DNA from: Nocardia sp. CY41
Lineage (GTDB): Bacteria; Actinomycetota; Actinomycetes; Mycobacteriales; Mycobacteriaceae
Reading direction: 5' to 3'
DNA length: 64,000 nucleotides
NCBI RefSeq assembly: GCF_009829325.1
Contig: NZ_VUOS01000033.1
Location: forward strand, 18,772-82,771
Shown: piece by piece, positions 7,785-17,410 of the stretch
How the letters are laid out: each line of letters begins with the position of its first letter
Numbering within the stretch: the first letter of the stretch is position 1
Notes under the pieces: generated by a model
What the model was told of the DNA's origin: nothing
The model's database searches: none
Seen by the model: only the letters and a program-made list of their open reading frames with translations
Program-made: the position numbers and the translations under genes

Positions 7785-8477
7785 TCAGGAAAGCAGCTGC
7801 CCGCGGGTGAACGACAGCGCCGTCTCCACCGCCGTATTTCCGCTCGGTCCCGGCTCCGAGATCTGCGCACCCGGCTCGTCGACGATCCTGGCGTAGTCCC
7901 CCGGCCCGGCGGGATCCGAATGCAACCAGACGAAACCGAGGTCGGCGAGGTCGAGTGTGCGCGGCAGCGCGGCGGCGACGGCGTGGTCGTCACCGATCTC
8001 GGCCGGCAGCACCCGCGCGGGGGCGGCGCGCAGCGTGGGCCAGGACGCGGCGAAGCCCGGATGCAGCGGACGGGCCTCGACCTCGTCCTCGGGGACCCAG
8101 ACCAACTCGACGCTCTCGCCGTTGCCGATGGTCGGGAGGGTCATCACCGCGTCGGCGACGACCGTGGTGTAGGTCCAGCCGCTCAGGGCCGACGCCGTCA
8201 CCCGCTCGCCGCGCACCCGGACGTCGGCGGGATCGATGCCCGCCTCCTCCCACGCCTCGCGGACCGCCGCGTGCACGGGCGTCTCGTGACTGTCGCGCGC
8301 CCCGCCGGGCAAGGCCCAGGTCCCGCCTTGGTGACTCCACGGAGCGCGGTGTTGCAGCAGCACCGCCGAACCGCCTGCGGCCAGCGGAGCGCGCAGGAGA
8401 AGTCCGGCCGCGCCGAAGCGACCCCAGTGCCGCAGTCCGTCCGGGCCGCGCGACCAACCGTCACCGTCACCACGCAT
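7785..8477 (-). CDS. mutT3: Nudix hydrolase, MutT3-like
   Basis: A 230-residue Nudix protein. A perfect Nudix box is visible from about residue 60: GGARDSHE, then REAWEEAGI (Gx5Ex7REUxEExGU), with the substrate-side WALP before it. The position between thiE and the glnX-glnH-pknG genes matches MutT3 (Rv0413), reported to act on oxidised dGTP or related nucleotides; that activity is inferred from synteny. The start was set at ATG 8477 because the longer frame upstream lacks family similarity. It converges with thiE, leaving nine bases between stops. Confidence 0.88.
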   Translation of the reverse strand: MRGDGDGWSRGPDGLRHWGRFGAAGLLLRAPLAAGGSAVLLQHRAPWSHQGGTWALPGGARDSHETPVHAAVREAWEEAGIDPADVRVRGERVTASALSGWTYTTVVADAVMTLPTIGNGESVELVWVPEDEVEARPLHPGFAASWPTLRAAPARVLPAEIGDDHAVAAALPRTLDLADLGFVWLHSDPAGPGDYARIVDEPGAQISEPGPSGNTAVETALSFTRGQLLS

Positions 8478-8661
8478 CTCGTACCATCCTCGTCCGGCTA
8501 CGGCAGCACCCCACCGCCGTTGCCTCCCAACCGGGGGTGTTTCACACGCCGCGGCGTCCGTACGACCACAATAAACTCCGCACCAACACGCACGGGTCGA
8601 TCGAATATTCGGTCCAACCGTCGAGAAATCCGCGTACGCGGCCCAAACTGGGGAGGTGGAC

Positions 8662-10044
8662 ATGGCTAGCTCCGAGCCGACGACGGCCGAACTCCGGCCA
8701 TCGTCCGCGCCCGAGACCGCCGACGGGGACGAGCCGGGCGGGTTGAGCGTCGCGGTGGTGCGCGAACGTCTCGACCTGGCCAATCTGCGGTCGTTCGCCA
8801 ATTCCTCACCCGGACGGCTGATCGCGCTCGGACTGCTGCTGATCGGGTTGTGCCTGGCCGCGGGCTCGATGACCGCGGCGACCGTCGGCGACCGGCAGCA
8901 GAGCCTGGACGTCTTGCTCTACGACACCGAGCCGGACGCGCATTCCGCCCACCGGCTCTACACTTCGCTGTCGATCGCCGACGCCGCGGCCAGCACCGCG
9001 TTCATCGCGGGCGGGCTCGAACCGCAGGCGGTGCGTGATCGCTACACACAGGCGCTGGGCGAAGCGGCCGCGGAATTGGTGACCCGATCCGACCGCGACG
9101 TCGGGCCGAACGCGGCGCTGGACCCGGATGCCCGGCTGCGCACGGGCATAGTCACCGGCCTGCCGGTGTACTCCGGTCTGGTGGAGACCGCACGCACGAA
9201 CAATCGCAGCGGATATCCGGTGGGCGCGGCGTATTTGAGCGAGGCGTCCAATCAGATGCAGACGACGCTGCTACCGATGGCCGAAGAGCTGCACAATCAT
9301 CGGTCGGCGGCGGTGGCCGACGCGCAGCGCAATCACGTGCGCCCGCCCTGGGCCGCGATCGGACTGCTGATCCTCACCCTCGGCGTGCTGGTCTGGGTCC
9401 AGCGGGATCTGGCGCAACGCTGGCGGCGCGTGCTCAATCCTGGCCTGCTGCTCGCCTCGGTGTCCATGCTGATCCTGCTGGCGTGGACGGTGATCGCGGG
9501 GTCGGTGTCGGCGACGTCCATGATCAGCGCCCGCGACGACGGCGCGGTGCCCTCCTCCCGCCTGACCGAGAGCCGGATCCTCGCCCAGCAGGCGCGCGCC
9601 GCGGAGACGTTGAAACTGGTGCGCCGGGACGCGACCGGCGACTACGACCGCACCTACGACGCGGACATCGAACGACTGGCCGATCTGATCGGCAACTATC
9701 CCTCCTCCGCTCCGGCGGCGGACGAGGTGCGCAACGCCGTTCCGGCCCTGGCACGCTGGCGGGTGGCGCATCAGCGCATGAACGACGCGCTGGCCAAGGG
9801 CGATTTCAACAGCGCGGCCGTGGTGGCGACCGGTCCCGGCTCCGCGGACGCCACCGTGCAGGTGGAGGCGCTGGATCGTTCGCTCGAGCAAGGCATCGCC
9901 GAGACCAGGGACACGCTGCGCAGCGAGATATCCCAGGCCGCACGGGTCCTGGACTTCCTGGGCGCGGGAGCGATGGTGCTCGGCATTCTGGCGGCAGGCT
10001 ATGTCGGACTGGGCATATGGCCCCGGCTTCGGGAGTACCGATGA
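8662..10044 (+). CDS. glnX: membrane sensor GlnX of the PknG pathway
   Basis: A 460-residue integral membrane protein with four predicted helices: near residues 53-75, 235-252, 262-290 and 430-452. Two extracytoplasmic helical segments lie between helices one and two and between helices three and four, as in a tandem four-helix-bundle sensor. Gene order with glnH and pknG identifies it as the orthologue of Rv0412c, which relays GlnH amino-acid binding (aspartate/glutamate) to PknG. GGGAGGT upstream favours the ATG at 8662 over GTG at 8656. Its stop overlaps glnH as ATGA. Confidence 0.9.
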   Translation: MASSEPTTAELRPSSAPETADGDEPGGLSVAVVRERLDLANLRSFANSSPGRLIALGLLLIGLCLAAGSMTAATVGDRQQSLDVLLYDTEPDAHSAHRLYTSLSIADAAASTAFIAGGLEPQAVRDRYTQALGEAAAELVTRSDRDVGPNAALDPDARLRTGIVTGLPVYSGLVETARTNNRSGYPVGAAYLSEASNQMQTTLLPMAEELHNHRSAAVADAQRNHVRPPWAAIGLLILTLGVLVWVQRDLAQRWRRVLNPGLLLASVSMLILLAWTVIAGSVSATSMISARDDGAVPSSRLTESRILAQQARAAETLKLVRRDATGDYDRTYDADIERLADLIGNYPSSAPAADEVRNAVPALARWRVAHQRMNDALAKGDFNSAAVVATGPGSADATVQVEALDRSLEQGIAETRDTLRSEISQAARVLDFLGAGAMVLGILAAGYVGLGIWPRLREYR

Positions 10045-11024
10045 GATCAGCGCGCGGCATTCTGGTGGCCGCCCTCCTCGTGGTGGCGCTGACAAGCGGT
10101 TGTGCGAGCGATTCCAGCGCGCCGGTGTCGACGAAGACGCCGAAGTACACCGATCCCCCGTTTCCCGCCAGAGCGGTTCCGGTGCTCACCGATTCGCCCG
10201 TCCCGCCACCGCCCGGTGCACCGCGATGTGGCGACCCGACGGCCAGCCTGCGCCCGACCGGCGCGGGAGCGGGCGCGCGCGGACCCACGATCGATGCGAT
10301 CCGGGCGCGCGGGCGGTTGCTCGTCGGCCTGGACACCGGCAGCAATCTGTTCAGCTACCGCGAGCCGGTCTCCGGCGCCATCGTCGGTTTCGACGCCGAC
10401 ATCGCCAGGGAGCTGGCCCGCGACCTGCTCGGCAGCCCGGATCTGATCGAGTTCCGCAGCCTGGGCTCCGCCGAGCGCGAGACGGCGTTGCAGAACCGCA
10501 CCGTGGATTTGGTCGCCAAGACCATGACGATCACTTGCGAACGGCGTGAGAAGGTCGCGTTCTCCACCGTCTACCTGCACGCGAATCAGCGGGTGCTCGC
10601 GGTGAAGAACTCCGGCATCCGGAGCCTGGCCGATCTGGCGGGCCGCCGGGTGTGCATCGTCACCGGCACCACGTCGCTGGAACACATGCGCCGCGACCAG
10701 CCCGCCGCGACCATCCTCACCGTGCCCACCTGGGCCGATTGCCTGGTCGTCCTGCAACAGCGCCAGGTCGACGCGGTCAGCACCGACGACGCCATCCTGG
10801 CCGGGTTGGCCGCGCAGGACCCGTACACCGAGTTGGTCGGCAGCAGCATCAGCGAAGAGCCGTACGGCATCGGCATCACCAAGGGCAACGACGATCTCGT
10901 GCGTTTCGTCAACGGCACGCTGGAACGCATCCGCAACGACGGCACGTGGGTCGGGCTGTACCAGAAATACCTCACCGTCCTCGGTCCCGTTCCCGCCCCG
11001 CCCGCCCCTACCTATCAGGATTGA
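10041..11024 (+). CDS. glnH: amino-acid-binding lipoprotein GlnH
   Basis: A 327-residue extracytoplasmic solute-binding protein, family 3. A signal peptide with lipobox LTSGC places the lipidated cysteine at about C21. After a Pro-rich linker the binding domain begins near residue 85 (TIDAIRARGRLLVGLDTGSNLFSY) with family motifs GFDADIARELA and DAVSTDDAILAGL. In M. tuberculosis GlnH binds aspartate, glutamate and asparagine and signals through GlnX to PknG; this is carried over by orthology. It is coupled to glnX by ATGA, and pknG starts seven bases after its stop. Confidence 0.94.
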   Translation: MRSARGILVAALLVVALTSGCASDSSAPVSTKTPKYTDPPFPARAVPVLTDSPVPPPPGAPRCGDPTASLRPTGAGAGARGPTIDAIRARGRLLVGLDTGSNLFSYREPVSGAIVGFDADIARELARDLLGSPDLIEFRSLGSAERETALQNRTVDLVAKTMTITCERREKVAFSTVYLHANQRVLAVKNSGIRSLADLAGRRVCIVTGTTSLEHMRRDQPAATILTVPTWADCLVVLQQRQVDAVSTDDAILAGLAAQDPYTELVGSSISEEPYGIGITKGNDDLVRFVNGTLERIRNDGTWVGLYQKYLTVLGPVPAPPAPTYQD

Positions 11025-11031
11025 CCGGCCG

Positions 11032-13941
11032 ATGAGCACACGGCCCGCCCCCGAGCCCGACCCGGACGAGACCGCTCCGGGGCGGCCCGGCCCGGCCGAG
11101 GTGTTCGAGGGCGGATGCACCGGATCGGCCGGTCGCCATCCGGATGCGGCGGCGAAACCGCCGCGCGCTGGTCACACGGGCACACGGCACTCGGACAGCC
11201 ACGCTCCAGCAGCAGGCCGACGGTCGGGCTCGATAGATCCGGAAACGACTGTCCCCGAGGACCTTCACCACACGGCACTCACCTCGGCCGACCGTACGGC
11301 TCCCTCGCTCGGCACGGTCGCCTGGACCCGCACCGAGGACACAGCCCCGCCGGGTGCGGCGCAGGCGGCGTGCGGCACCGCATCTGCGAACTCCGGCGAA
11401 GCAGCGGGCGGCACCGGCGAAGAACAGCCCACCGCACCGCCGCCCGGCACCCCGGTTGCCGGGCGAGAAACACCGCCCACGGAATCGGCGCAGACGGCGG
11501 CCGAGCCGGACTCGGACGCCACCCGCACGCAGGTCAACCATCCAGGCACACCATCAGGCACACCGGAACACACTGCCGCCGAACAAGACTCGGACGCCAC
11601 CCGCACGCAGGTCAACCGCCCGGGCACGCCGTCGGGCACGGTCGCATGGACGCGCGCCTCCGGACCGGAGAAGCCACCGGCGCGCGCGGCGGAAGAAATC
11701 CCCGGCACGGAGAAGGCGCGCGAGCAGCCCCGGCCCGCGGCGGCGGAAGACGACGAAACGCGCCGAACCTCCTCCGGTCCCACGTCGTCCCCGCAGCGCA
11801 CTTCCGGACGCAGCGTGCGCACCGCGCGAACCCGCCCGGCGGTGCGGCGGCTCGGCGCGGGGCTCGTGCCGATCCCCTCGGTGACGCCGGCGGATCCCCG
11901 CGACGCCGTGCTCGCCGACGCGGTGGTCTCCGAGGGCAGGCGATTCTGCTGGCGCTGTGGCAAACCCGTCGGCCGGGCGACGGCGACCCGTCCCGCGACC
12001 ACGGCCGGCGCATGCGCGACGTGCGAGGCGCCGTTCGACTTCCGGCCCACGCTGCACGCGGGCGACATGGTGGCGGGGCAGTACGAGATCCAGGGATGCA
12101 TCGCCCACGGCGGACTCGGCTGGATCTACCTGGCGATCGATCGCAACGTCAGCGACCGCTGGGTGGTGCTCAAGGGCCTGCTGCACGCCGGCGACGGCGA
12201 AGCGCAGGCGGTGGCCATGGCCGAACGCCAATTCCTGGCCGAGGTGGCGCATCCCAGCATCGTCAAGATCTACAACTTCGTCGAGCACACCGGTGCGGAC
12301 GGCACACCCGTCGGCTACATCGTCATGGAGTACGTGGGCGGCCGTTCGCTGCGCGACATCCTCGACTCCTACGAGCGGCCGAAGCGCATGCCGGTCACCG
12401 AGGCGATCGCCTACCTGCTGGAGATCCTGCCCGCGCTGGAATACCTGCACTCGACCGGTTTGACCTACAACGACCTCAAGCCGGACAACGTCATGGTCAC
12501 CGAGGACCAGGTGAAGCTGATCGACCTCGGCGCCGTCGCCGCCATCGAGGCATACGGGAACCTGTACGGCACGAGGGGATTCCAGGCGCCGGAGATCGCG
12601 CGCACCGGCCCGACCGTCGCCTCCGACATCTACACCGTGGGGCGCACGCTGGCCGTGCTCACCCTGCACATGCCCTCGGAGCACGGACGCTATCTCGACG
12701 GGCTCCCCGATCCTGCCGACGAGCCGGTGCTGGCGCGCTACGAGTCCTTCCATCGTCTGCTGCTGTGCGCCACCGACCTGGATCCGCACCGCCGCTTCCC
12801 CTCCGCGCGTGCGATGTCCGCCCAGATGTCGGGCGTGCTGCGGGAGATCCTCGCGCTGGAGACCGACACCGAGCATCCGCAGCTGTCCACCGTCTTCACG
12901 CCGCCGCGCGCCAGTTTCGGCACCGAGGAACTGATCAGCCAGACCGACGCCTACACCGACGGCCGCCCCCGCAGCAGCCTGCTGGACGCGCTCGAGGTGG
13001 TGGCGGGGCTGCCGATCCCGCTGCTCGACCCGGCCGATCCGTCGGCCCCGTTGCTCGCGGCCGCGGTGCATCCCGAGCCGTCCCACGCGCTGGAGGCGCT
13101 GCGCAACGCCCGCGAGCGAGCCGACGCCGATCCCGGCAACGCCCCGGAGACGCTCGATCTGGAACTAGCCCTCGCCGAGGCGCGCGTGCGACTCGATCTG
13201 CGGGAGTCGGCGACGGTGCTGGATCTGCTCGGGCGTCTGCCCGAACGAGAGTGGCGGGTGAGCTGGTATCGCGGCATGGCCGAATTGCTCGACCGGGAGT
13301 ACGAGCGCGCCTTCTCCAATTTCGACGAGGTCTTCCGCATGCTCCCCGGCGAGCTCGCCCCGCAGCTCGCGCTGGCCGCCACCGCGGAACTCGTACTCCA
13401 GCACTGGGATTCGCCGGATCCGGAGCAATGGCGCGCTTACGCCGAGAAGGCCTACGAGACGGTCTGGCGTACCGACCGCACCGTGGTGAGCGCCGCCTTC
13501 GGGCTGGCCAGGCAGTTGGCCGCGGACGACCGGGTGGAGGAGGCCGTGCAGGCGCTGGACGCCGTGCCCGCGGCGTCACGGCATTTCACCACCGCGCGGA
13601 TGACCGCTGTGCTGTTCCTGCTCACGGCCGCGCCGGTGGCCGACCTCGACGAGGCCACCCTGCACATCTCGGCATCGCGGGTGTCGAGTCTGCCCGCGGG
13701 CGAGAGCCGCGCGGTGCAGATGCGGGTGCTGGTGCTCGGCGCGGCCTTGGCGTGGCTCCAGTCGGGCAACAAGCCGAAGCGTCCCGATGCCACACTGTTC
13801 GGCGCGCCTTTCACCGAGCGCGAACTGCGTGCGGGCACCGAGGCGGGTCTGCGCTCCCTGGCGCGCGGAGCACCCGATCGCAAGCACCGCTACGCGCTCG
13901 TCGACTTGGCCAACGCGATCCGCGCGAAGACCTGGGTCTAG
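11032..13941 (+). CDS. pknG: serine/threonine-protein kinase PknG
   Basis: A 969-residue soluble kinase, about 220 residues longer than M. tuberculosis PknG (750). The rubredoxin-like motif has cysteines at about C306, C309, C328 and C331. The kinase domain has K381 in VVLKGLL, the non-RD catalytic loop YNDLKPDN (D481) and DLG (D498). A C-terminal TPR region follows. PknG phosphorylates the FHA protein GarA to adjust 2-oxoglutarate and glutamate metabolism. The first 300 residues are low complexity with duplicated motifs: DSDATRTQVN at about 160 and 186, and GTVAWTR at about 94 and 202. The stop codon shares CTAG with convergent ackA. Confidence 0.97.
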   Translation: MSTRPAPEPDPDETAPGRPGPAEVFEGGCTGSAGRHPDAAAKPPRAGHTGTRHSDSHAPAAGRRSGSIDPETTVPEDLHHTALTSADRTAPSLGTVAWTRTEDTAPPGAAQAACGTASANSGEAAGGTGEEQPTAPPPGTPVAGRETPPTESAQTAAEPDSDATRTQVNHPGTPSGTPEHTAAEQDSDATRTQVNRPGTPSGTVAWTRASGPEKPPARAAEEIPGTEKAREQPRPAAAEDDETRRTSSGPTSSPQRTSGRSVRTARTRPAVRRLGAGLVPIPSVTPADPRDAVLADAVVSEGRRFCWRCGKPVGRATATRPATTAGACATCEAPFDFRPTLHAGDMVAGQYEIQGCIAHGGLGWIYLAIDRNVSDRWVVLKGLLHAGDGEAQAVAMAERQFLAEVAHPSIVKIYNFVEHTGADGTPVGYIVMEYVGGRSLRDILDSYERPKRMPVTEAIAYLLEILPALEYLHSTGLTYNDLKPDNVMVTEDQVKLIDLGAVAAIEAYGNLYGTRGFQAPEIARTGPTVASDIYTVGRTLAVLTLHMPSEHGRYLDGLPDPADEPVLARYESFHRLLLCATDLDPHRRFPSARAMSAQMSGVLREILALETDTEHPQLSTVFTPPRASFGTEELISQTDAYTDGRPRSSLLDALEVVAGLPIPLLDPADPSAPLLAAAVHPEPSHALEALRNARERADADPGNAPETLDLELALAEARVRLDLRESATVLDLLGRLPEREWRVSWYRGMAELLDREYERAFSNFDEVFRMLPGELAPQLALAATAELVLQHWDSPDPEQWRAYAEKAYETVWRTDRTVVSAAFGLARQLAADDRVEEAVQALDAVPAASRHFTTARMTAVLFLLTAAPVADLDEATLHISASRVSSLPAGESRAVQMRVLVLGAALAWLQSGNKPKRPDATLFGAPFTERELRAGTEAGLRSLARGAPDRKHRYALVDLANAIRAKTWV

Positions 13942-15149
13942 CCGAGCCGCTCGACTACCTGCCGGGCGGCACGCGCGATGGCCAGTTCCTCGTTGGTGGG
14001 CACCACGAGCACCGCGACCGGCGCACCGGGCGGCGAGATGCGGCGCGCGGCACGATTCTGCGCGGTGTTGGCCGCCGGATCGACTTCGATGCCGAAGCCG
14101 GTGAGGCCGGTCAGCGCGTCGGCGCGCACCTGCGGGCTGTTCTCGCCGACTCCGGCGGTGAAGGTGATCGCGTCGACCCCGCCGAGTTCGATCAGATAAG
14201 CCCCCAGATAGCGCCGTAGCCGATGGATGTACACGTCGTAGGCCAGCTGCGCGGCCTCGTCCCCGCTGTCGATGAGTCGCCGCAGTTCGCGGAAATCGTT
14301 CACGCCGGACAGGCCCTTGATGCCGGAATCGCGATTGAGCAGGGTGTCGATCCGGTCGATGTCCATGTGCGCGGACCGGGCCAGATGCGCGACGATGCCG
14401 GGATCCAGATCACCGGACCTGGTGCCCATCACCAGGCCTTCCAGCGGGGTGAGTCCCATGCTCGTGTCGACCGGCCGCCCGCCGCGGATGGCCGAGGCCG
14501 ACGCGCCGTTGCCCAGATGGAAGACGATCTGGTTCAGCTCACCCGGGTCGCGCCCGAGCAGTTCGGCCGCACAACCGGACACGTACTCGTGCGACGTGCC
14601 GTGGAAGCCGTACTTCCGGATACCGTGCGCGGCGGCCACCTTGGCGTCGATGGCGTAGGTCTTCGCGGCGGCGGGCAGGCCGTGGAAGAACGCGGTGTCG
14701 AACACGGCGACCTGCGCAACGCCCGGCAACAGCGCCCGCGCGCTCTCGATCCCGGCGACGTTGGCCGGATTGTGCAGCGGCGCCAGCGCAGCGAGGTCGG
14801 AGATCGCGGCAACCACGTCGTCGTCGATCAGCGTGGGCCGGTAGAACACCTCGCCGCCGTGCACCACCCGGTGCCCGACCGCCCGCACGCCCTCGCGCAC
14901 CAGGTCGTGGCCCGTCGCGGCGAACGTATCGAAGACCAGCCGCAGTCCGGCGGCGTGATCGGCGATCGGCTCCCGTCGCTCGGTGGTCTCGCCGTCGGCG
15001 CGGTGCTCGAGCCCGCCCTCGTCCTCGCCGATCCGCTCCACCATGCCGGAGGCCGCGACCACGCTCGAATCCGGGTCCAGGAGCTGATATTTGATCGACG
15101 AGGAACCGGAGTTGATCACCAGCACCATGCCCTCGGCCGTCTTGCTCAT
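13938..15149 (-). CDS. ackA: acetate kinase
   Basis: A 403-residue enzyme interconverting acetate plus ATP and acetyl phosphate. Visible family motifs are VINSGSSSIKYQLL at the N-terminus, VGHRVVHGG, the catalytic-Asp segment AVFDTAFFHGLP, the Arg-containing GFHGTSHEYV, nucleotide-binding HLGNGASASAI, and a C-terminal FTAGVGENSP. A strong AGGAGG site precedes the ATG. It lies 102 bases downstream of pta in the same direction, giving a pta-ackA operon as in Rv0408-Rv0409. Its stop codon overlaps the pknG stop. Confidence 0.97.
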   Translation of the reverse strand: MSKTAEGMVLVINSGSSSIKYQLLDPDSSVVAASGMVERIGEDEGGLEHRADGETTERREPIADHAAGLRLVFDTFAATGHDLVREGVRAVGHRVVHGGEVFYRPTLIDDDVVAAISDLAALAPLHNPANVAGIESARALLPGVAQVAVFDTAFFHGLPAAAKTYAIDAKVAAAHGIRKYGFHGTSHEYVSGCAAELLGRDPGELNQIVFHLGNGASASAIRGGRPVDTSMGLTPLEGLVMGTRSGDLDPGIVAHLARSAHMDIDRIDTLLNRDSGIKGLSGVNDFRELRRLIDSGDEAAQLAYDVYIHRLRRYLGAYLIELGGVDAITFTAGVGENSPQVRADALTGLTGFGIEVDPAANTAQNRAARRISPPGAPVAVLVVPTNEELAIARAARQVVERLG

Positions 15150-15251
15150 CGCGCCTCCTGTATCCCGCGGGCTCGCCGCACTCGCTCGGCAACCACGATC
15201 ACGACGCGATTGTTCCGCGCCGCGACCGCGCCGCAGCGGTGTGCGCGCGCA

Positions 15252-17324
15252 TCAGCTCTCCTGTGCCTGGATGGCGGTGATCGCCACGGTGTTGACGATG
15301 TCGGCCACCAGCGCGCCCCGCGACAGATCGTTGACCGGCTTGCGCAGCCCCTGCAGCACCGGGCCGATCGCGATCGCCCCCGCGCTGCGCTGCACCGCCT
15401 TGTAGGTGTTGTTGCCGGTATTGAGATCGGGAAACACGAACACCGTCGCGCGGCCCGCTACGTCGGAATCGGGCAGCTTGGCATCGGCGACGGTCGGTTC
15501 GATCGCGGCGTCGTATTGGATCGGCCCCTCCACCGGCAATTCCGGCGCGCGTTCCCGCGTCAGCTTGGTCGCCACCCGCACCTTGTCCACGTCGGCCCCG
15601 CTGCCCGAATCGCCGGTCGAATACGACAGCATCGCCACGCGGGGTTCGATGCCGAAGCGGTCGGCGGTCGCCGCGGAGGAGATCGCGATATCGGCCAGCT
15701 GCTGCGCCGTCGGATCCGGTACGACCGCGCAGTCGCCGTACGCGAGCACCCGGTCGGCCAAGCACATCAGGAACACGCTGGAGACCGTGGACACGCCTTC
15801 GACCGTCTTGATGATCTCCAGCGACGGCCGGATGGTGTGCGCCGTGGTGTGCGCCGCGCCGGAGACCATGCCGTCGGCGATCCCCTTGTACACCATCATG
15901 GTGCCGAAATACGAGATGTCCGCGACGGTCTCGCGGGCCCGCTCCAGCGTCATGCCCTTGTGCTTGCGCAGTTCGGCGTACTCGGCGGCGAACTCGTCCA
16001 GGTAGCCGGAGGTGCGTGGGTCGAGCACCTGCGCGGCGGAGATGTCCACCCCGAGTTCGGCGGCCCTGGCGCGCACCGTCGTCTCGTCGCCCAGGATGAC
16101 CAGGTCGGCGATCTTGCGTTGCAGCACCCGTCCCGCCGCGCGCAGGATGCGGTCGTCGTCGCCCTCGGGCAGCACGATCCGCTTGCGATCGGCTCGCGCG
16201 CGTTCGATGAGCTGATATTCGAACATCTGCGGCGTGACCACCGGGCTGGGCGGAACGTCGATGCGCCGCAACAACTCGACGGCGTCAACGTGTTCTTCCA
16301 TCAACGCCAGCGCGGTGTCCACCTTGCGCGGGTTGCCCGCGGACATGCGGCCGCGGGTGCGGTAAGCGGCGCCCGCGGTGTCGTAGGTGCCGAGCTCGGT
16401 GGTGAGGATCGGCAGCTTCGGCTTCAGGCCGGTCATCAGCCGCGCCACCGCGGGGTGCGGCAGCAGGCCGCCGTTCATGATGATGCCCGACAGCGACGGA
16501 AAGCCTTCCGCCTCATGCGCGTTGACGACGCTGAGCAGCACGTCCGAGCGATCACCCGGCGCGATCACCACGACGCCCTCCACCAGCCGTTCCAGGATGT
16601 GCTCGGCCGTCATGCCGCCGACCATGATCCGCAACGCCTCGCGGTGCAGCAGTTCCGGGTCGCCGCTGTACATTTCGCCGCCGATGGCGGCGCACAGCTC
16701 GGCCATGGTGGGCGCGATCAGCAACGGCACCTCGGGCAGCGTCCAGGAGGGGACCGCGAAGCGGGCCAGCGCCGCCGCGACCTCGTCCAGCCGCTGCGGG
16801 TCGCACCGATTGGCGACGATGGCGACCAGCTGCGCGTGCTCGTAAGCCAGCTCGGCCGCGCACAGTTCGGCCAGCTGCTCGACCTCGTCCGGGGTGCGTC
16901 CCGCGCCGCGGACCACCAGCAACACCGGTGCGCCCAAGTTGACCGCGATCCTGGCGTTGAAGCGCAGTTCGCTGGGGCTGGCCACGTCGGTGTAGTCGCT
17001 GCCGACCACGACCACCGCGTCACACAGCTTGGCGACCTCGTGGAAGCGCAGGACGATCTCGCTGATGGCCGCGTCCGGGTCGGCGTGCACTTGCTCGTAG
17101 GTGGTGCCGATCGCCTGCGCGTAGTCGATATCGGCCGTGCTGTGCTCGAGCAACAGTTCGAGGATGTAGTCGGGCTCGGTGGTCGAACGCGTGATCGGCC
17201 GGAACACCCCGACCCGCGCGGTCGTCGCGCACAGCATCTGCAATACCCCGAGAGCCACCGTCGACTTACCGGTGTCGCCCTCGGGAGAGGCGATGTACAC
17301 GGCGGATGGAGCGTTGTCGGCCAT
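15252..17324 (-). CDS. pta: phosphate acetyltransferase
   Basis: A 690-residue enzyme converting acetyl-CoA and phosphate to acetyl phosphate, the same length as the M. tuberculosis protein as I recall it. It is the long form: an N-terminal P-loop domain (ASPEGDTGKSTVALG, residues about 10-25), a central DRTGG-type regulatory region, and the catalytic C-terminal half (RKRIVLPEGDDDRILRAA onward, with MVSGAAHTTAHTIRP and GPVLQGLRKPVNDLSRGA). The ATG at 17324 directly precedes the P-loop domain and has TAAGCT seven bases upstream. It forms an operon with ackA. Confidence 0.97.
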   Translation of the reverse strand: MADNAPSAVYIASPEGDTGKSTVALGVLQMLCATTARVGVFRPITRSTTEPDYILELLLEHSTADIDYAQAIGTTYEQVHADPDAAISEIVLRFHEVAKLCDAVVVVGSDYTDVASPSELRFNARIAVNLGAPVLLVVRGAGRTPDEVEQLAELCAAELAYEHAQLVAIVANRCDPQRLDEVAAALARFAVPSWTLPEVPLLIAPTMAELCAAIGGEMYSGDPELLHREALRIMVGGMTAEHILERLVEGVVVIAPGDRSDVLLSVVNAHEAEGFPSLSGIIMNGGLLPHPAVARLMTGLKPKLPILTTELGTYDTAGAAYRTRGRMSAGNPRKVDTALALMEEHVDAVELLRRIDVPPSPVVTPQMFEYQLIERARADRKRIVLPEGDDDRILRAAGRVLQRKIADLVILGDETTVRARAAELGVDISAAQVLDPRTSGYLDEFAAEYAELRKHKGMTLERARETVADISYFGTMMVYKGIADGMVSGAAHTTAHTIRPSLEIIKTVEGVSTVSSVFLMCLADRVLAYGDCAVVPDPTAQQLADIAISSAATADRFGIEPRVAMLSYSTGDSGSGADVDKVRVATKLTRERAPELPVEGPIQYDAAIEPTVADAKLPDSDVAGRATVFVFPDLNTGNNTYKAVQRSAGAIAIGPVLQGLRKPVNDLSRGALVADIVNTVAITAIQAQES

Positions 17325-17410
17325 GTCCGAGAGCTTAGTGAACCAGCGGCAACCGAGCCGCTCCGCGCGACGGTCGTCACCCCGGTCCCCCACGCCGCTA
17401 TAGTCCGGAC
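17325..17410. promoter_or_regulatory. divergent leaderless promoters for pta and the DDN-like gene
   Basis: The 86-bp gap holds two start-proximal -10 boxes. TAAGCT on the minus strand (17332-17337) is seven bases from the pta ATG. TATAGT on the plus strand (17399-17404) is six bases from the DDN-like ATG. Neither gene has a ribosome site, so both are probably leaderless and divergently fired. Confidence 0.55.

Noticed and set aside
11115..14219. A 1034-codon open frame in another frame of pknG
   Set aside because: No family motif and extreme Arg/Gly content; the PknG frame is unambiguous.
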